Assembly: GCA_028751875.1 (NCBI GenBank)
Contig: CM054158.1
Span: 16,964,960 to 17,028,959 of the forward strand
Length of the DNA: 64,000 nucleotides
DNA from: Rapana venosa
Taxonomy: Eukaryota > Mollusca > Gastropoda > Neogastropoda > Muricidae
Reading direction: 5' to 3'
The translations under genes and the position numbers were made by a program. This document shows positions 37,935-49,371 of this stretch, piece by piece (the stretch's first letter is position 1; each line of letters starts with the position of its first letter). Below the pieces are notes generated by a model. The model made no database searches and had not been told where the DNA came from. It worked only from the letters and a program-made list of their open reading frames with translations.

Positions 37935-38400
37935 ACATCAGTCCCCATGTGCATGTGGTTTTGTAAATTTTGTGATCTGTTCCCACCGGCACACAATACC
38001 CTACTCTTCCAAGAGGTGGAACAGGCTTTTACCTGTGAACAAGATGTTCTGCATGCATTCGTATGTACGTGTGTGTGTGTGACAGAGAGAGAGACTTGTG
38101 TGTGTGTGGTGTGTGTGTGCGTGCATGCGCATGTGCGTGCATGCACATGCAAATTATATCATTTACTAACACTAAGTTACAGTTTGACAAAGAAGAAGAG
38201 AAACATACACATTGAACTTAAGGTAGCCAGATTGAAGTCATTCCATCTTTGGGCATGATGTCTAAACTGTAAACACGACACCAGTGTGCATGTGGTACTG
38301 GTAGTGGTATGTTAGAAAATTTGTCATCAGTTCCGACAGGCACAAATGACCCCATTGACCTGCAGCAAAATCTCACCATTGGTGAACTTGAGAGTCAATA
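37935..38400 (-). mobile_element. S2-type SINE fragments
   Basis: Reverse S2 text at 37940-38065 (GTGATCTGTTCCCACCGGCA, TACTCTTCCAAGAGGTGGAA, AAGATGTTCTGCATGCATTC), broken by a GT/GA microsatellite at 38065-38145. Further pieces lie at 38235-38400 (ACGACACCAGTGTGCATGTG, TCTCACCATTGGTGAAC). Confidence 0.65.
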
Positions 38401-39647
38401 AACACACTCACACTGAAATGTGTATGCAAACTTTTCATCCAGACATGTATTCAGTTTCACGATGACTCAAGTACTGCAGAACTAACAATGTAACATGGTA
38501 AGTTAGAGTACGTATTTTGGGTGACCACAAGGGTGTTAACTTAAACTTAAAATTAAATACAAGTTAATAGGGGCAGCAGGGATAAACTAAGGTGGAAAAG
38601 CTCTCTGCCACACATGCACTGCAGTGGTCAAGGAATTGAATTTTATTATATATAGTGATGGTATAAAATCATCAGTAAATATTCTAAATTCAAGATTTCT
38701 CATACTGACGGAAAAGTACAAAACTCCTATTTCTCACAGAGTATCATAGACATTGCTTTCGCTCTATTAAATAATCTTTTACATACATGCATATTTTTTT
38801 TTTAAATGTATGTCTGCTTTTATTAAGAAAATAAAATTTGAACTGAATAGGAGAGGTGCTGCTGATGTCACATAACTGATTTATAACTGACAAGCAGTGC
38901 CAGGCACAGCCTCTCTAGATAAGCTATGCCTACTCTTGCCTTCCCCACCCAATCCCTTGGATCAGATGCTGTGGGTTTAAGTGGAGGAATGTGCATTTTT
39001 CTCATTTGTGAGTAGATTGTAAAATCAGACTCAGAGGTCAGGGTACTTAGTTATAAAATTTCTTAAATTTTATGGACAATATTCAGTACTTAATAAAACG
39101 ACAGCAAAAAAAGTTAAAATGATCAGTTGATCTACACTAGCAAAAAACCGAATAAATTTAAATTTACAATACAAAACATGCAAAGATATGAATTGTTACA
39201 CATTATACTATGCTATAGTGTACTGAAGATAAAACTTTTTTTTTTAAACTTGGGGGGGGGGGGGGGGGCTACAAGTGATTTTCTTGCTGGAGTTGAACTG
39301 CTTATGAACTGATGAAATGGAGCTTACTATAGTCTATAGCCAGCAAATGCCAAATGTGAAACATTTAGCCAGAAACATAACCATTAAGTTTTGCTGGAGG
39401 CTGTGGTTTTGATTTTGTAAAGTAGATTGATAAGCATATTATATAATATCAAGACCCTACTTTAAAAAACAAACAAAAAATAGTGCAAGTGTATACCATC
39501 TCAATTGTATGTTGTGTACGTAATGTTTGCCGTGTATTCATGCCTAGATCACTGATTAGCATGTTCTGGTCTACAAACTCATAAACTGTGTAGTCAGTGT
39601 TGATTTAGATAGAATAACTTAACTACTCACACACACACACACACACA
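38401..39647. other. Intronic stretch
   Basis: Unique AT-rich sequence with a (G)17 tract at 39252-39268 and a CA tract at about 39627-39649. Confidence 0.65.
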
Positions 39648-39882
39648 CATCCTTCGGATGAGACTATAAACCGAGGCCCCGTGTGCGAACGCATGCAGAA
39701 CATCTTGCGCATGCGTTAAATCCTGTTCCGCTTTTCGAAAGACTAGGCCATTGTGTGCCAGTGAGAACAGATGACAAAATTTACAAAACCGCATACACAC
39801 AGGGACTGGATGTAAAAAAGCACATGAGTGCTTATTCCATTATCCTCGATATAAAAGAATAAATAATAATAATAACAATAAT

Positions 39883-39914
<32 letters not shown>

Positions 39915-39930
39915 GCACACACGCACACAC
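39648..39930 (+). mobile_element. S2-type SINE, headless, with microsatellite tail
   Basis: CCTTCGGATGAGACTATAAA, GAACGCATGCAGAACATCTT, GACTAGGCCATTGTGTGCCA, GAACAGATGACAAAATTTAC and GGGACTGGATGTAAAAAAGC, CACATGAGTGCTTATTCC. It is tailed by AATAATAAT and (CA)n to 39930. It is preceded by a (CA)n tract in place of the tRNA-like head. Confidence 0.8.
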
Positions 39931-40224
39931 AATGTGTTTGTTTTATGGAGGAGGGGGGGGGGGGGGGGGGGTAGTTTTGTTTAAAATTGTTTTGTTGTTG
40001 GTTTTTTTGTTTTTGGGGTAGGGGGTATTTTTTAGTTTGTTGATTGTTTTGGGTTGGTTTCTTTGTTGTTGTTTTTGTTGCTTGTATTGTTTGTATTGTT
40101 TTGAATGAGTTAGATATTGCAGATTATTTAAATGGGAAAATGTGATAGTATCAGGGCATGCATTTTTAGTAACTGCTGCAATTTTGTCAAATGCATTCTC
40201 TCTTCCCAGCATAATCCCTGACCA
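39931..40224. repeat. (G)19 tract and G/T-rich sequence
   Basis: (G)19 at 39953-39971 followed by GTTTTGTT-type sequence to 40110. No gene is seen. Confidence 0.8.
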
Positions 40225-40380
40225 GTCTTGGTGCAGGGCTCGTACAAATCTTAAAAAGCCCTAAAAGGCCCTGATTTTTTAAGATCCAAAAGAAGGCCCC
40301 TAAAAAGCCCTAAAAATGATACGTAGGGCCCTGGAGGCCCTAAAACGTCCTAAAACTGGGAACCGTGAGTGAGTGAGAGT
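40225..40380. repeat. CCCTAAAA-rich degenerate repeat
   Basis: AAAGCCCTAAAAGGCCCTGA-type units: CCCTAAAA or GGCCCT occur about eight times in 110 bases, with a small palindromic core GGGCCCTGGAGGCCCT near 40326. It resembles an end fragment of a DNA transposon, but no inverted partner is identified. Confidence 0.6.
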
Positions 40381-40624
40381 TTCTGTTGAAATATAGATTA
40401 AACAAACATACAAAATAAAACTTATGAGAAATGAAAGTAATAAGGGTGTCCAAAGATCGTATTATCGCCGATAGAATGCCTGTCGTCTGCTATTCAAGTT
40501 GCGTCACCTATTTTGCAAAGGGAGGTAATTTGCCTCCATTGAAAGCGCATATATGATATATATACTAAATAGTTAACACAGGTTTCCAGATTATTTAGAT
40601 AATTAACTTGTATTCATGAATCAT

Positions 40625-41095
40625 GCTTTTTTGTGAGGGGGTCCTAGGCTAGAGGACCGAAGTTTGCCAGTGGTGAGGTTTTTGTGTCTACATGCAATAC
40701 ATTATGCGACTGTTTAACTAAAGCAATGTTTTTGCTACCATTAAGGTAGCTGCATTCTCACTTCAGTGAATATGTCTAGAAACACAATACCAGTGTGCAT
40801 GTGTTTTTATGTTTGTTTGTCATCTGTTCTTACAGGCATGAATGGCCTATTCTTCCAAAAGGCAGAACAGGTTTTAACATGTACACAAGGTGTTCAGCAT
40901 GCTTTTGCCTATGCCGGCTGTGGGCCTTCTTTTACCTACTACGTAGTAGTACGTAGTCTCATCGGAAGGATTATCAGGGGAGTTGAGTCAGTACTGATTG
41001 ATGTGAACTCCAGTTGGAAAATCCCCTTTAACAGGCATCTCAGTAGTAGCCCTAACCCAGGCTTAATCCCAGGCTGTCGCAATGTGCAGCTCTAC
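40625..41095 (-). mobile_element. S2-type SINE, long copy
   Basis: Reverse orientation. The 3' half lies at 40630-40785 (GCTAGAGGACCGAAG, CCAGTGGTGAGGTTTTTG, GGTAGCTGCATTCTCACTTC). The body lies at 40825-40900 (TTACAGGCATGAATGGCC, CTTCCAAAAGGCAGAACAGG). The head side runs to about 41095. A short TACTACGTAGTAGTACGTAG palindrome lies at 40936-40957. Confidence 0.75.
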
Positions 41096-41349
41096 TGATA
41101 GACTGTCCCACTCCGTGCTTTAACCACTTTTAAAGTAAAATAATATATTATCAGCCTGAAATATGGATTAGTGTTCAAACATAAATTCATTTTCTACACA
41201 TTCCATAACATGCTGGATTTGTGGTCCAGACAAGAGGGAATGCATCACAGGCTTGCTAGATCTATCAAATTTCTGTTTATACCTAAACTTTTTCTCCATT
41301 ACTACATATAATGAGATATATACTAACTTACTAGCACAAGTTTAGTACT

Positions 41350-41660
41350 TGGTCTTCAGTGGTGCTGGTAGTCTAGGGTGCCAGTTTTTCAGATGAGGTG
41401 ATGAATTGAGCCATTTGAGATCTCAGTTATAACAGACACACTTTTTTTGCACATAAAAGAAACCCTCAAAGATAACAACAAGAGAGAACAGTAACATCTT
41501 TTAGAGAAAAAAAGCCACTCATCTCATCTCCATCTGTAATAAAATGAGTGAATTAGTGTATTACTGTATATGAGGAAGGAGGGCAGGGGATTGGATGGTG
41601 CTGCTGATAGAGAGCATTCCAAATTTCATGCAGAAAAATCTGCATGACACTGACAGAAAG
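41350..41660 (+). mobile_element. SINE type S1 copy, decayed
   Basis: GTGGTGCTGGTAGTCTAGGG, CAGATGAGGTGATGAATTGA, GATGGTGCTGCTGATAG and AAATTTCATGCAGAAAAATC follow the S1 body order. Confidence 0.65.
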
Positions 41661-41740
41661 TATACAATACAATACTATACAGTTCTCTACAGTACAATAC
41701 AATACTATACAGTTCTCTACAGTACAATACAATACTATTA
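41661..41740. repeat. 30-base tandem repeat, 2.7 copies
   Basis: Unit AGTACAATACAATACTATAC plus AGTTCTCTAC at 41661-41690, 41691-41720 and a partial copy to 41740, nearly identical. Confidence 0.92.
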
Positions 41741-41959
41741 TAATTCAGGATAATCCAATATCCATATACTATATAGTACAAAAAGTATTTACTGATAGTG
41801 ATACAATTCAATGTTTTCACCGGAAAAAGTGTGAAAGAGATCCAAGCGTGTGTATTTTTAAATTTAAGTTTTAAACCAATAATGGCAATTCATCAGCTGT
41901 ATTGTTAACTGTTAAATGTGATATTACCTCATCATTTGTAGAGCTTGTGCTTAAATTAC

Positions 41960-42357
41960 CTTGTGGTCTGCTGGTATGACAGCAGTGCTGTCCTTTCCTC
42001 TTGGTTTTCGGCATTGTTCCGTGGGAGGCTGTTTGTGTTCGAAGACCAAGAAGGGGACTGGAATTCACCCTGTTGGTATGTTCCTTCATAGGCCTGGAGA
42101 TTGGACTCTGGCGATCTGAAGTCAGATTCTGAGGCATTGATTCCTGAGCGGTAGAGGTTGTCACAGTCCTGCTGTTTTTGGCGGCGAAGGCAGTTGGGTA
42201 GGCAGGTAGTGGTGGGTTCCTCCTCAAGCCTAGAATCAACAGATTGGCTTCGATAGCTTTGTTGACTTTGAGATTGTGACGACTTGCTTCGCTTGATTCT
42301 TCGAGCAGCTTGGATTCTTTCTAGGCGTTGGGATTCTACCGCATCAATGTCTTTTGG
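41960..42357 (-). CDS. Sh: Shaker Kv1 alternative N-terminus, exon B
   Basis: 398 bases between an acceptor (CTACTGTTTCAG, AG at 42359-42358) and a donor (AAG/GTAATT, GT at 41959-41958). It is open in one frame for 132 codons plus two bases: PKDIDAVESQRLERIQAARR, IKRSKSSQSQSQQSYRSQSV, then Ser/Gln/Asn-rich text ending TALLSYQQTT. It enters in phase 0 from exon A and leaves in phase 2 (AG/), exactly matching the Shaker internal acceptor at 35754 to rebuild Arg and continue SYPKLSDED. The start is very basic; the rest is polar and probably disordered. An overlapping 122-codon frame (42239-41871) is a shadow. Assignment to Shaker is by phase, strand and order; no transcript was seen. Confidence 0.75.
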
Positions 42358-42964
42358 CTGAAACAGTAGTTAACAGATTTTTTGTAAGTGTTTGCAAGCT
42401 CGGATAAATTGACAATTAAATCAGTTAAATGAAAATGTTTGGTTAATCATATTCATAATGTTGCAAGGTACATTTTTAGAGACAAATTCCAAAATGAGAG
42501 AGGGGAGGGTGGGTGGTGTTCAGTCTAGAAAAGAAAACTAGCAATAATTTTTTTTTAAACAGAAAAGGAAAAAGAAGAAAAACAGGGGTGGGATGTTAAT
42601 GCTTTGTTACAAGTCTACATCCACTATTGGCCGCTCCAGATAACAATGCTGAAAGAATAGAGGACTTAGCAAAAACAGATTTTAATTAAACTAAAAACGC
42701 TTAAATTTCAGAAGACAGTCATGAACCAAAACCATTGAAAAAGATGATGATATGAAAGTAAGCTAACAAAAAAGGCAAACTAGTAAATACATTTTATGTG
42801 TGTAATACTAGAGGAAAAGAGGTGGAAAAAAGTGCTGCAAAATGTGGAACTTTCACTCACACACACACAACGCACACACACACACTGCTCAGCAAAACTA
42901 ATTTCGTGAGTGGTCCCCACAAGATTATTGTATCTGTTTTACAATATGTCACACAAAAATCAGA
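42358..42964. other. Intronic stretch
   Basis: Between Shaker exons A and B, and inside U1-70K intron 1 on the other strand. A/T-rich; nothing further recognised. Confidence 0.6.
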
Positions 42965-42973
42965 ATATATAAT

Positions 42974-43051
<78 letters not shown>

Positions 43052-43054
43052 ATA
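42965..43054. repeat. (TA)n microsatellite
   Basis: About 90 bases of nearly pure TA. Confidence 0.95.
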
Positions 43055-43257
43055 AATCTAAAGCATATTTAATACATAATAGTTTGATCTCTTACTCTTA
43101 GTTAAAGGCATACACTCATTCACGAATACATTTTATTTTCAAGATTATCATAAAGCATGAAACTAATTTTAAAAGATAAGCTACGTACTTGAACTGATTT
43201 GTTTTAAAATTTAATTATAATGTGCATGCATGCATGTGGACATGCATACAAACGCAC

Positions 43258-43264
43258 GCACACA

Positions 43265-43309
<45 letters not shown>

Positions 43310-43321
43310 TCACCACACACT

Positions 43322-43362
<41 letters not shown>
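43258..43362. repeat. (CA)n microsatellite
   Basis: Two CA runs separated by ACTCACTCACCACACACTCA. Confidence 0.95.
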
Positions 43363-43363
<1 letters not shown>

Positions 43364-44168
43364 CTTACTCATTACTGACACATTCAGTTGTTGCAAGTCT
43401 GTATAAGTACAACATTGAACAAGCATAAAAACTGCAAGTTAATTATATTGCATGTTGATGTACTTTATTATACAGCAAGCATTTTTTTGTGTGAATACAC
43501 TATACAGAATAGACATAAACTTAAGTCAGAACTGTGTTTGGTAATAATGATGCACACAAAATTGATCAGTCACAAGTTGTGTGCTCACATATACAAATGT
43601 TCAGAATTATGCACTTAGCAGATGAGTACATGTATAATCTTTGTTTGTGCTCAGTGATGCATTCTATATTTGCATGCTTGTGCACTCTGTGTAAATCAAC
43701 ATTCTACTGCCCCATTTTTGGCTGATGATACCATCATTGAAATCATGTGACTCAGAGACTCAATGCCAATTTCACAGGTTTAGGGTATCCTGGCTTTAGT
43801 TTTATGTATGCTAGTATCACAGCCATAGGAAATTCATGAAACACATTACTAGCTTTCCTACTGTGAATTTTGCTTCCTCCCTACCCCTTCAACTGTGCCA
43901 TTTTCATAATGCATTAATTAGCTGATGAGTGTAAATTGTGGTTGTCATCGTCATCTTCAGTTTTACATATGTTTACTATTACATAACTTGATATGGGGAA
44001 GGTGGGAAGGGAGATGTAATCAATACATATTCAGTCTAGTGTTAATCACTTCAATGTTGATCAATGCATTGCACAATATGTGTGTGTTTGAGTGAGTGTG
44101 TGTGTCACAGTGTGTGTGTGTTAATGTGAGTAAATAAAAGGTGTGTATGTCACTGTGCAGTGTGGGGT
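43363..44168. other. Intronic stretch
   Basis: No feature recognised beyond GT-rich sequence at 44080-44160. Confidence 0.6.

Positions 44169-44198
<30 letters not shown>
44169..44198. repeat. (G)30 homopolymer
   Basis: Thirty consecutive G on the plus strand, the longest pure G run in the window. Confidence 0.9.
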
Positions 44199-44199
<1 letters not shown>

Positions 44200-45179
44200 T
44201 GGAGGAAGGGATGTTCCGGCCAGCTGTGTTGTCAGACTCAGTGTTCTTAACACCGGGACAACTTAATATATTGCAGATCTAAGAGTGTATTAAAAATTAT
44301 ACAATATTGACCTTTTATAGCCTGTCATAACTCAGAGAAAACATATTTTTGTTTGTATTTCCCATGAACACAGCAACTAAGGCTGATGCACAAAGTCAAT
44401 ATATACCCTTGTCTCTATTAATCTCAATACAAGTTCAGGGAAAATACAAACATTTTATTAGAACAGTTTAAAAAAGGTGAACACTAACCATATAAAAATA
44501 ATTGTAACTCTAGTCTAAACATGCACTCAAAAACAGATGTTCTCATTCAGTAGTACTCTGCCGGTCAAGGCAGAAAAAAATTAACTCAAAAATGATGTTT
44601 TCACTTTTTTGTATCAATTGGACTTTGTTGGGATGAAGGCATTATTATAACAGTATTACAATTACTATCAAACGCTCTCTCAGTCTCTGTCGTATGATGC
44701 AGTGGTTCTACCACAGTGCTAGTTATCAGTATCAGTAGACTTGTATGATGCGTACTGTATGTATGTACAATATGTATAAGTTCTGCAAGCAAAAGGTTGT
44801 GTTGGAATAAATCAGTTGAAACATATGTAATGAACTGAGCAGAGAGGTTGCACAAAGTATACATGTGTACAGAGTGTGCATCTATAGATAGATATGTAGA
44901 TCATGTGAGACAGAGCAGACACAAATTGTTATCTTTTTAGCATCATCGATGGGAACCAAAAACAGCTTTGTGTATGGACATGCCAGATGTTATGCACTGT
45001 ACTCTGTACTCTGCAGTGTTAGAAACATATTCAAACAGAAATAATTCCATTAAAAATCATTGCTGTCATCACTCCCTTTATGATCGGCTGGTATAAACAT
45101 GAACCTGAATCGGAATGTTTTTGATAGTAATGCACATGATCAGTCATTTATCAGCTAGTACACAATAGCAGTTGCCTAC
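44199..45179. other. Intronic stretch
   Basis: Unique sequence; no feature recognised. Confidence 0.6.
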
Positions 45180-45263
45180 CTTAGCTTTGCCTGGTGGTTG
45201 ATAAGAAGAGCTCCGGTGCATCTTTCCCACATAGTCAGAAAGAGTGGAGATTATGTAAGACAT
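45180..45263 (-). CDS. Sh: Shaker Kv1 alternative N-terminus, exon A (long-isoform start)
   Basis: 28 codons from ATG at 45263-45261 (in-frame TAA directly upstream at 45266-45264) to the donor AAG/GTAGGC (phase 0). It encodes MSYIISTLSDYVGKMHRSSS then YQPPGKAK. A hydrophobic stretch of about 12 residues followed by basic and polar residues is the usual shape of an N-type inactivation 'ball' in Kv1 and Kv3 channels. It joins exon B in frame (KAK/PKDID). With the core exon the inferred protein has 639 residues (160 + 479). A separate promoter must lie upstream, inside U1-70K intron 1. The link to Shaker is inferred. Confidence 0.65.
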
Positions 45264-47864
45264 TTAGCAAGAACACAAAACGCCAAGACAAGAAAACGTC
45301 TTGACATTGACAGTTGATTGTATTATGATCCTCATATCAGAAGAATCAGACTTTCAAAATAGCTTTCTCAGTTGAAGACTGAAACAGCTTGGCAAAAGTT
45401 TGTAAAATGATGCACTCCTGATGTGGCAGTATATTTTATTCTTCATAGCAACACTGGGTGTGCGTTATAGTAACTTGACCTTGACCGCTGTAGTAACAGA
45501 AAATGTATTGAGAACATCCAAGTTTTGACATGGTTGGCTTTCTCATACATAAGCTGTTAAATTGATTAAACTTGTCATTTGTCGTCCAGCATTTCAGATC
45601 TGGAAATACTTAACACACATATCTTGCTACACACAGATCACTCCAAAGAAAAAAAGTTCTAGCTAGGTTGTGTGTTCTTTTGCTGGAATGCCAGAAGCCG
45701 AGCTTTTTGCCTCACTCCCTGTTTTCCTACTGTGGCTCAAACACAAGAAGTTACTGCTTCTGTGTAAACACTAAACAGTAGTAAGAGTAAGACTGTACTA
45801 CGAGCATGGCAGCAGGAGATGGGAGGTAAACTGGCTCTGACATGGAACCATTCCCGCCAGGCAATGACAAGCATGCTGGCAACGCTGGTGTAGACAGGAA
45901 TGGGACTGGTAGTGCAGTCACCAGCCAGTGCAAAGAAGAATGTGTCAGGTATCAGTGGTGTACGTTTTCACCAGGGCAGCCACTGAGTCATTGCAGGCCT
46001 ATGAAAAGAGGGCTATGTGTAGGTCTCTGAGAGTTTGGGGGATTGTAGGATTGATGCTTTATGACAAGGAACATGTGGAAGTGATTTTTCTCCTCTTGCC
46101 AGCCTGGAGAGCGTGGATGCCTTCTGATGACGCTTGCCAATGCTGCTGTTTGTTTGTGGCTCGTATGGCCTGGCACATACCCAGTTTTCAGTGTATTCTA
46201 AACTGTCCTGACATTATGCAGATGCTATTGATGGTGCATGTTCATTATCTGCAAGTGCTTCTGAATTGCCTTGTTTCTTCTTTATTGACACTTTTGGTTT
46301 CAGAAATTGCTGACAAGTCTTTTTCTTTCCCATTCCACATAACTCTGTTGTATTATTTTTTTCTTTTTATGTCTTTGACTTCAAACCCTGAACTTGTGAA
46401 GATTCATTTCACAGAACAGAAGTTGCTTTCATTACTTTCAGGTGTCTGAAGTCTTTTTGTTGAGAAGAATTTATGTTGTACTCTTGAAGAAAGGTGTTTT
46501 CATTATGAAATATGAGTGTGTGTGTGTGTGTGTGTGTGTGCGGCGTGCATGCATGTGTGTGTGTGTGTGCATGCATATGTGTGTGTGCACACATGCGTGC
46601 GTGGTGAGGTGAGGTGCGAGTGTGTGTGTGCATGCATGCATGTGTAGGGGTTGGAGGTTAAACATGAAACTCAACTCAGTATCTGTGGAGATTTTTATGA
46701 AGTTAGGAATTCAACTTCAGTTTTAAATTTTGCGTTCACTAAAGTTACTCAGTCACTGCGATGCAAAACACAGTGCAAGTCTGTTGGGATTGGTGTAAAG
46801 TTGCAGCAGCTCTTTACTAGTACTGCCAACATGAGGCTTAAACTAATTAAAGTATATAACTTGGGATGTTGAGCACTGCAGCTTATCTATATGTATATTT
46901 CATGGAGAAATTAAAAGGGAAAAAAACCACACCATCAATCATCTTTTATGCTTTGCCTGTCTTCACTGTTGTGTGTGGACAACAGACCTTCCTTTTATAG
47001 TCTAATGTGTGCCCATTTAATACGCTTGACTTGAGGCGGACAACATCTAGCAGTATTTGCTTGCTTTAGGAGTTAAGCATTGTTGACTTGAGACAATGAA
47101 CAAACCCCCCCCCCCCCCCCCCCCACCTCTTTCCCCCAAAACCCCTGCTTTTTTTGTCGTGAATCACTGAATGCCAACATCTGGTATCTCTCATTCCCCA
47201 CTAGCCATTTTATGGTTCACTGCTGTGGGCAGTAGAGTATCTTAGGGACTAAGATCGTCCTGGACATTGGCAGTCAGCCAAAATGTGTGTACTTTTATGC
47301 TGTCCTCAGAGTCAGACACATACAAATATCAGTAGTTCTGACTGCACAGTGTGCATGGTTCTGACTGGGCCTTGAATTGATACATGTGGCATTGCTAGAT
47401 CTATGCAAGTTGCAAGCACTGACAAACATCATCCTGTTCTTTGCTGAAACTACCATTAAATTTACTACCACACTGTGTGTGAGTGCGTGTGTGTGTGTGC
47501 ATGGGTTGGTGGGTTTGCGCACACATTTGTTTGTGTGTGTGCGCACGTGTGTGTGTGTGTGTGTGCGCACGTGTGTGTGTGCAGAGAGAGACAGAGATTT
47601 TATAAGAAATTTTACATCATGATTTTTTTTCATTAAGATACTGATAGAATATCTTCAAACTTTGTGACACGAGGGATGATGAAGAATATTATAAACACAT
47701 TAGTTTTGGACCTTGATTCATAGTTTGATTTGTGTTCTAATTTGTATCACCAAACATGAGGAATTCAAAAGAAAAACCCAGTTTAGTTTCTTGTATTGAT
47801 GAATGTTAACAGCAGATTATATATTATAGTATCATGATTTTATACTTGTTGTTATTTGTTTCAG
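45264..47864. other. U1-70K intron 1, 3' part
   Basis: Would contain the promoter of the long Shaker isoform near 45264-45400. A (GT)n/(GC) block lies at 46513-46642, (C)20 at 47105-47124, GT/GC-rich sequence at 47470-47585. A 173-codon plus-strand frame at 45928-46449 has no recognised domain and is not called. Confidence 0.6.
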
Positions 47865-47927
47865 GATCCAAAAGACACACCACCACCAACACGGGTGGAA
47901 ACAAGAGATGAAAGGAAAGAAAGGAAG
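47865..47927 (+). CDS. SNRNP70: U1 snRNP 70 kDa protein, exon 2
   Basis: 21 codons between the acceptor TTTGTTTCAG and the donor AAG/GTAAAA, both phase 0: DPKDTPPPTRVETRDERKER then K. The DP(K/R)D(T/A)PPPT-x-ET-R-x-ER text directly continues exon 1 (NNFE) as in other U1-70K proteins. Confidence 0.93.
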
Positions 47928-48210
47928 GTAAAAATCTAGTTATTTGCTTTCTTTAAACATTAGTTAAATACTAAAATGGTGTTCCAGCATACTTTTTTTC
48001 TGCATTACACTGATTACATTCTGTGGTATTTTGTTGGGGGGGGGGGGGGGGTTACTGGCTCTGCAGTCACACTCACAGTTACTGAGGTTATATATCATTA
48101 TATATGTGTATGCATTGTTTAAACAGTTTAAAAAAAAGTTAATTATTCATGAAAGAATAGGTAACACATGTATTCAGTTTTTGATGGAGAGAGAGAGTGT
48201 GTGTGTCACT

Positions 48211-48242
<32 letters not shown>

Positions 48243-49327
48243 TGTGTGTGTGTACACATGTGTATGTGTGTTTGAACATTTTCTTTTCAGAAAAGGAGCT
48301 GGGATGGGGGGTGGAGAGGAGGCTAGAAACAAAGATAACATTTATTTATTTCAAAGACCAAGGGCATGGAGGGTTTTAATTCTTTCATCTGATAGCAATT
48401 TTCTTATTTTTACTTTGACACAATGTAGTGGTTTTGACTATGGTTTAAAGTATTCCAACCCTAGTTCTACTTATTTTAGTTAAGAAAACTACTTTAGGAG
48501 GGGGTAGGGGAGGGAATGCTGTCCTGTCATATTCATGTCCTTCATTGCGACTTGCTCTTAAGATCAAATATCCCACAGCATTTTTCATTTGAAAGGAGGG
48601 GAAGGGGGTGGAGAGTATCTTGTTTTAGTATCTGGCTTAGAAGTGTGGCCAAGTGTACAGACCTGTCTGGATTCTGTATTCATGAATGCTCAACATCGTG
48701 AGTTTCTTGAAAGGAACACCGTATTAGTGGCAGCAGTCTTCGACATCCGCCATAGAATTAGAACTTGAACTTCCCAGCAACAGAACTAGAGATGTCAATG
48801 CAAGAGCTATTCTCTAGCATTGATATTGAACAGGAAAGCCCTCAGCTATGATTTTATTCCTTCAGCTGTTTTATGATGTGCATGGACAACTTTCTCTTTC
48901 CGTAGCCATTCTAACCATTCACTTGCGTTGGTCAATGGCAGTGCTACTACATATCTGAAGACCTTGTTTGTCCTTTTGGGGACTCTTTTCTTCTTATTGT
49001 ATGGAACTGGTTGATTTATGGTTTCAGTACATTGGATGGTGTTGAGCTATTTGCCTTTTTGGGTGTCTTAAAAAAGGAAGTGTGTGCTATTCTTGGGTAA
49101 AGTCAGAAGGATTATGACTTCTCCTTTTTCTCCGTTTCAGTTTTAGTGCTTGGGTATATCATATGGGCTCTAGTCTTGTGATGTGTGTTTTTATTTTTTG
49201 CCTTGAGATGAGTTGTCAGCTCTGCATGCATTCTGTGTCTAATTCAGCCTCTAACACTACACTAACACAGTACTTAGACTCACTAATAGTAACTGTATAA
49301 TTGATCAGAATCGGAGTATGTCATATC

Positions 49328-49371
<44 letters not shown>

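Noticed and set aside
41871..42239. 122-codon minus-strand frame starting MILGLRRNPPL
   Set aside because: It overlaps Shaker exon B in another frame. Exon B's frame is bounded by matching-phase splice sites; this one is not.
45928..46449. 173-codon plus-strand frame in U1-70K intron 1
   Set aside because: No recognised domain, irregular hydrophobic composition, no splice or promoter support.
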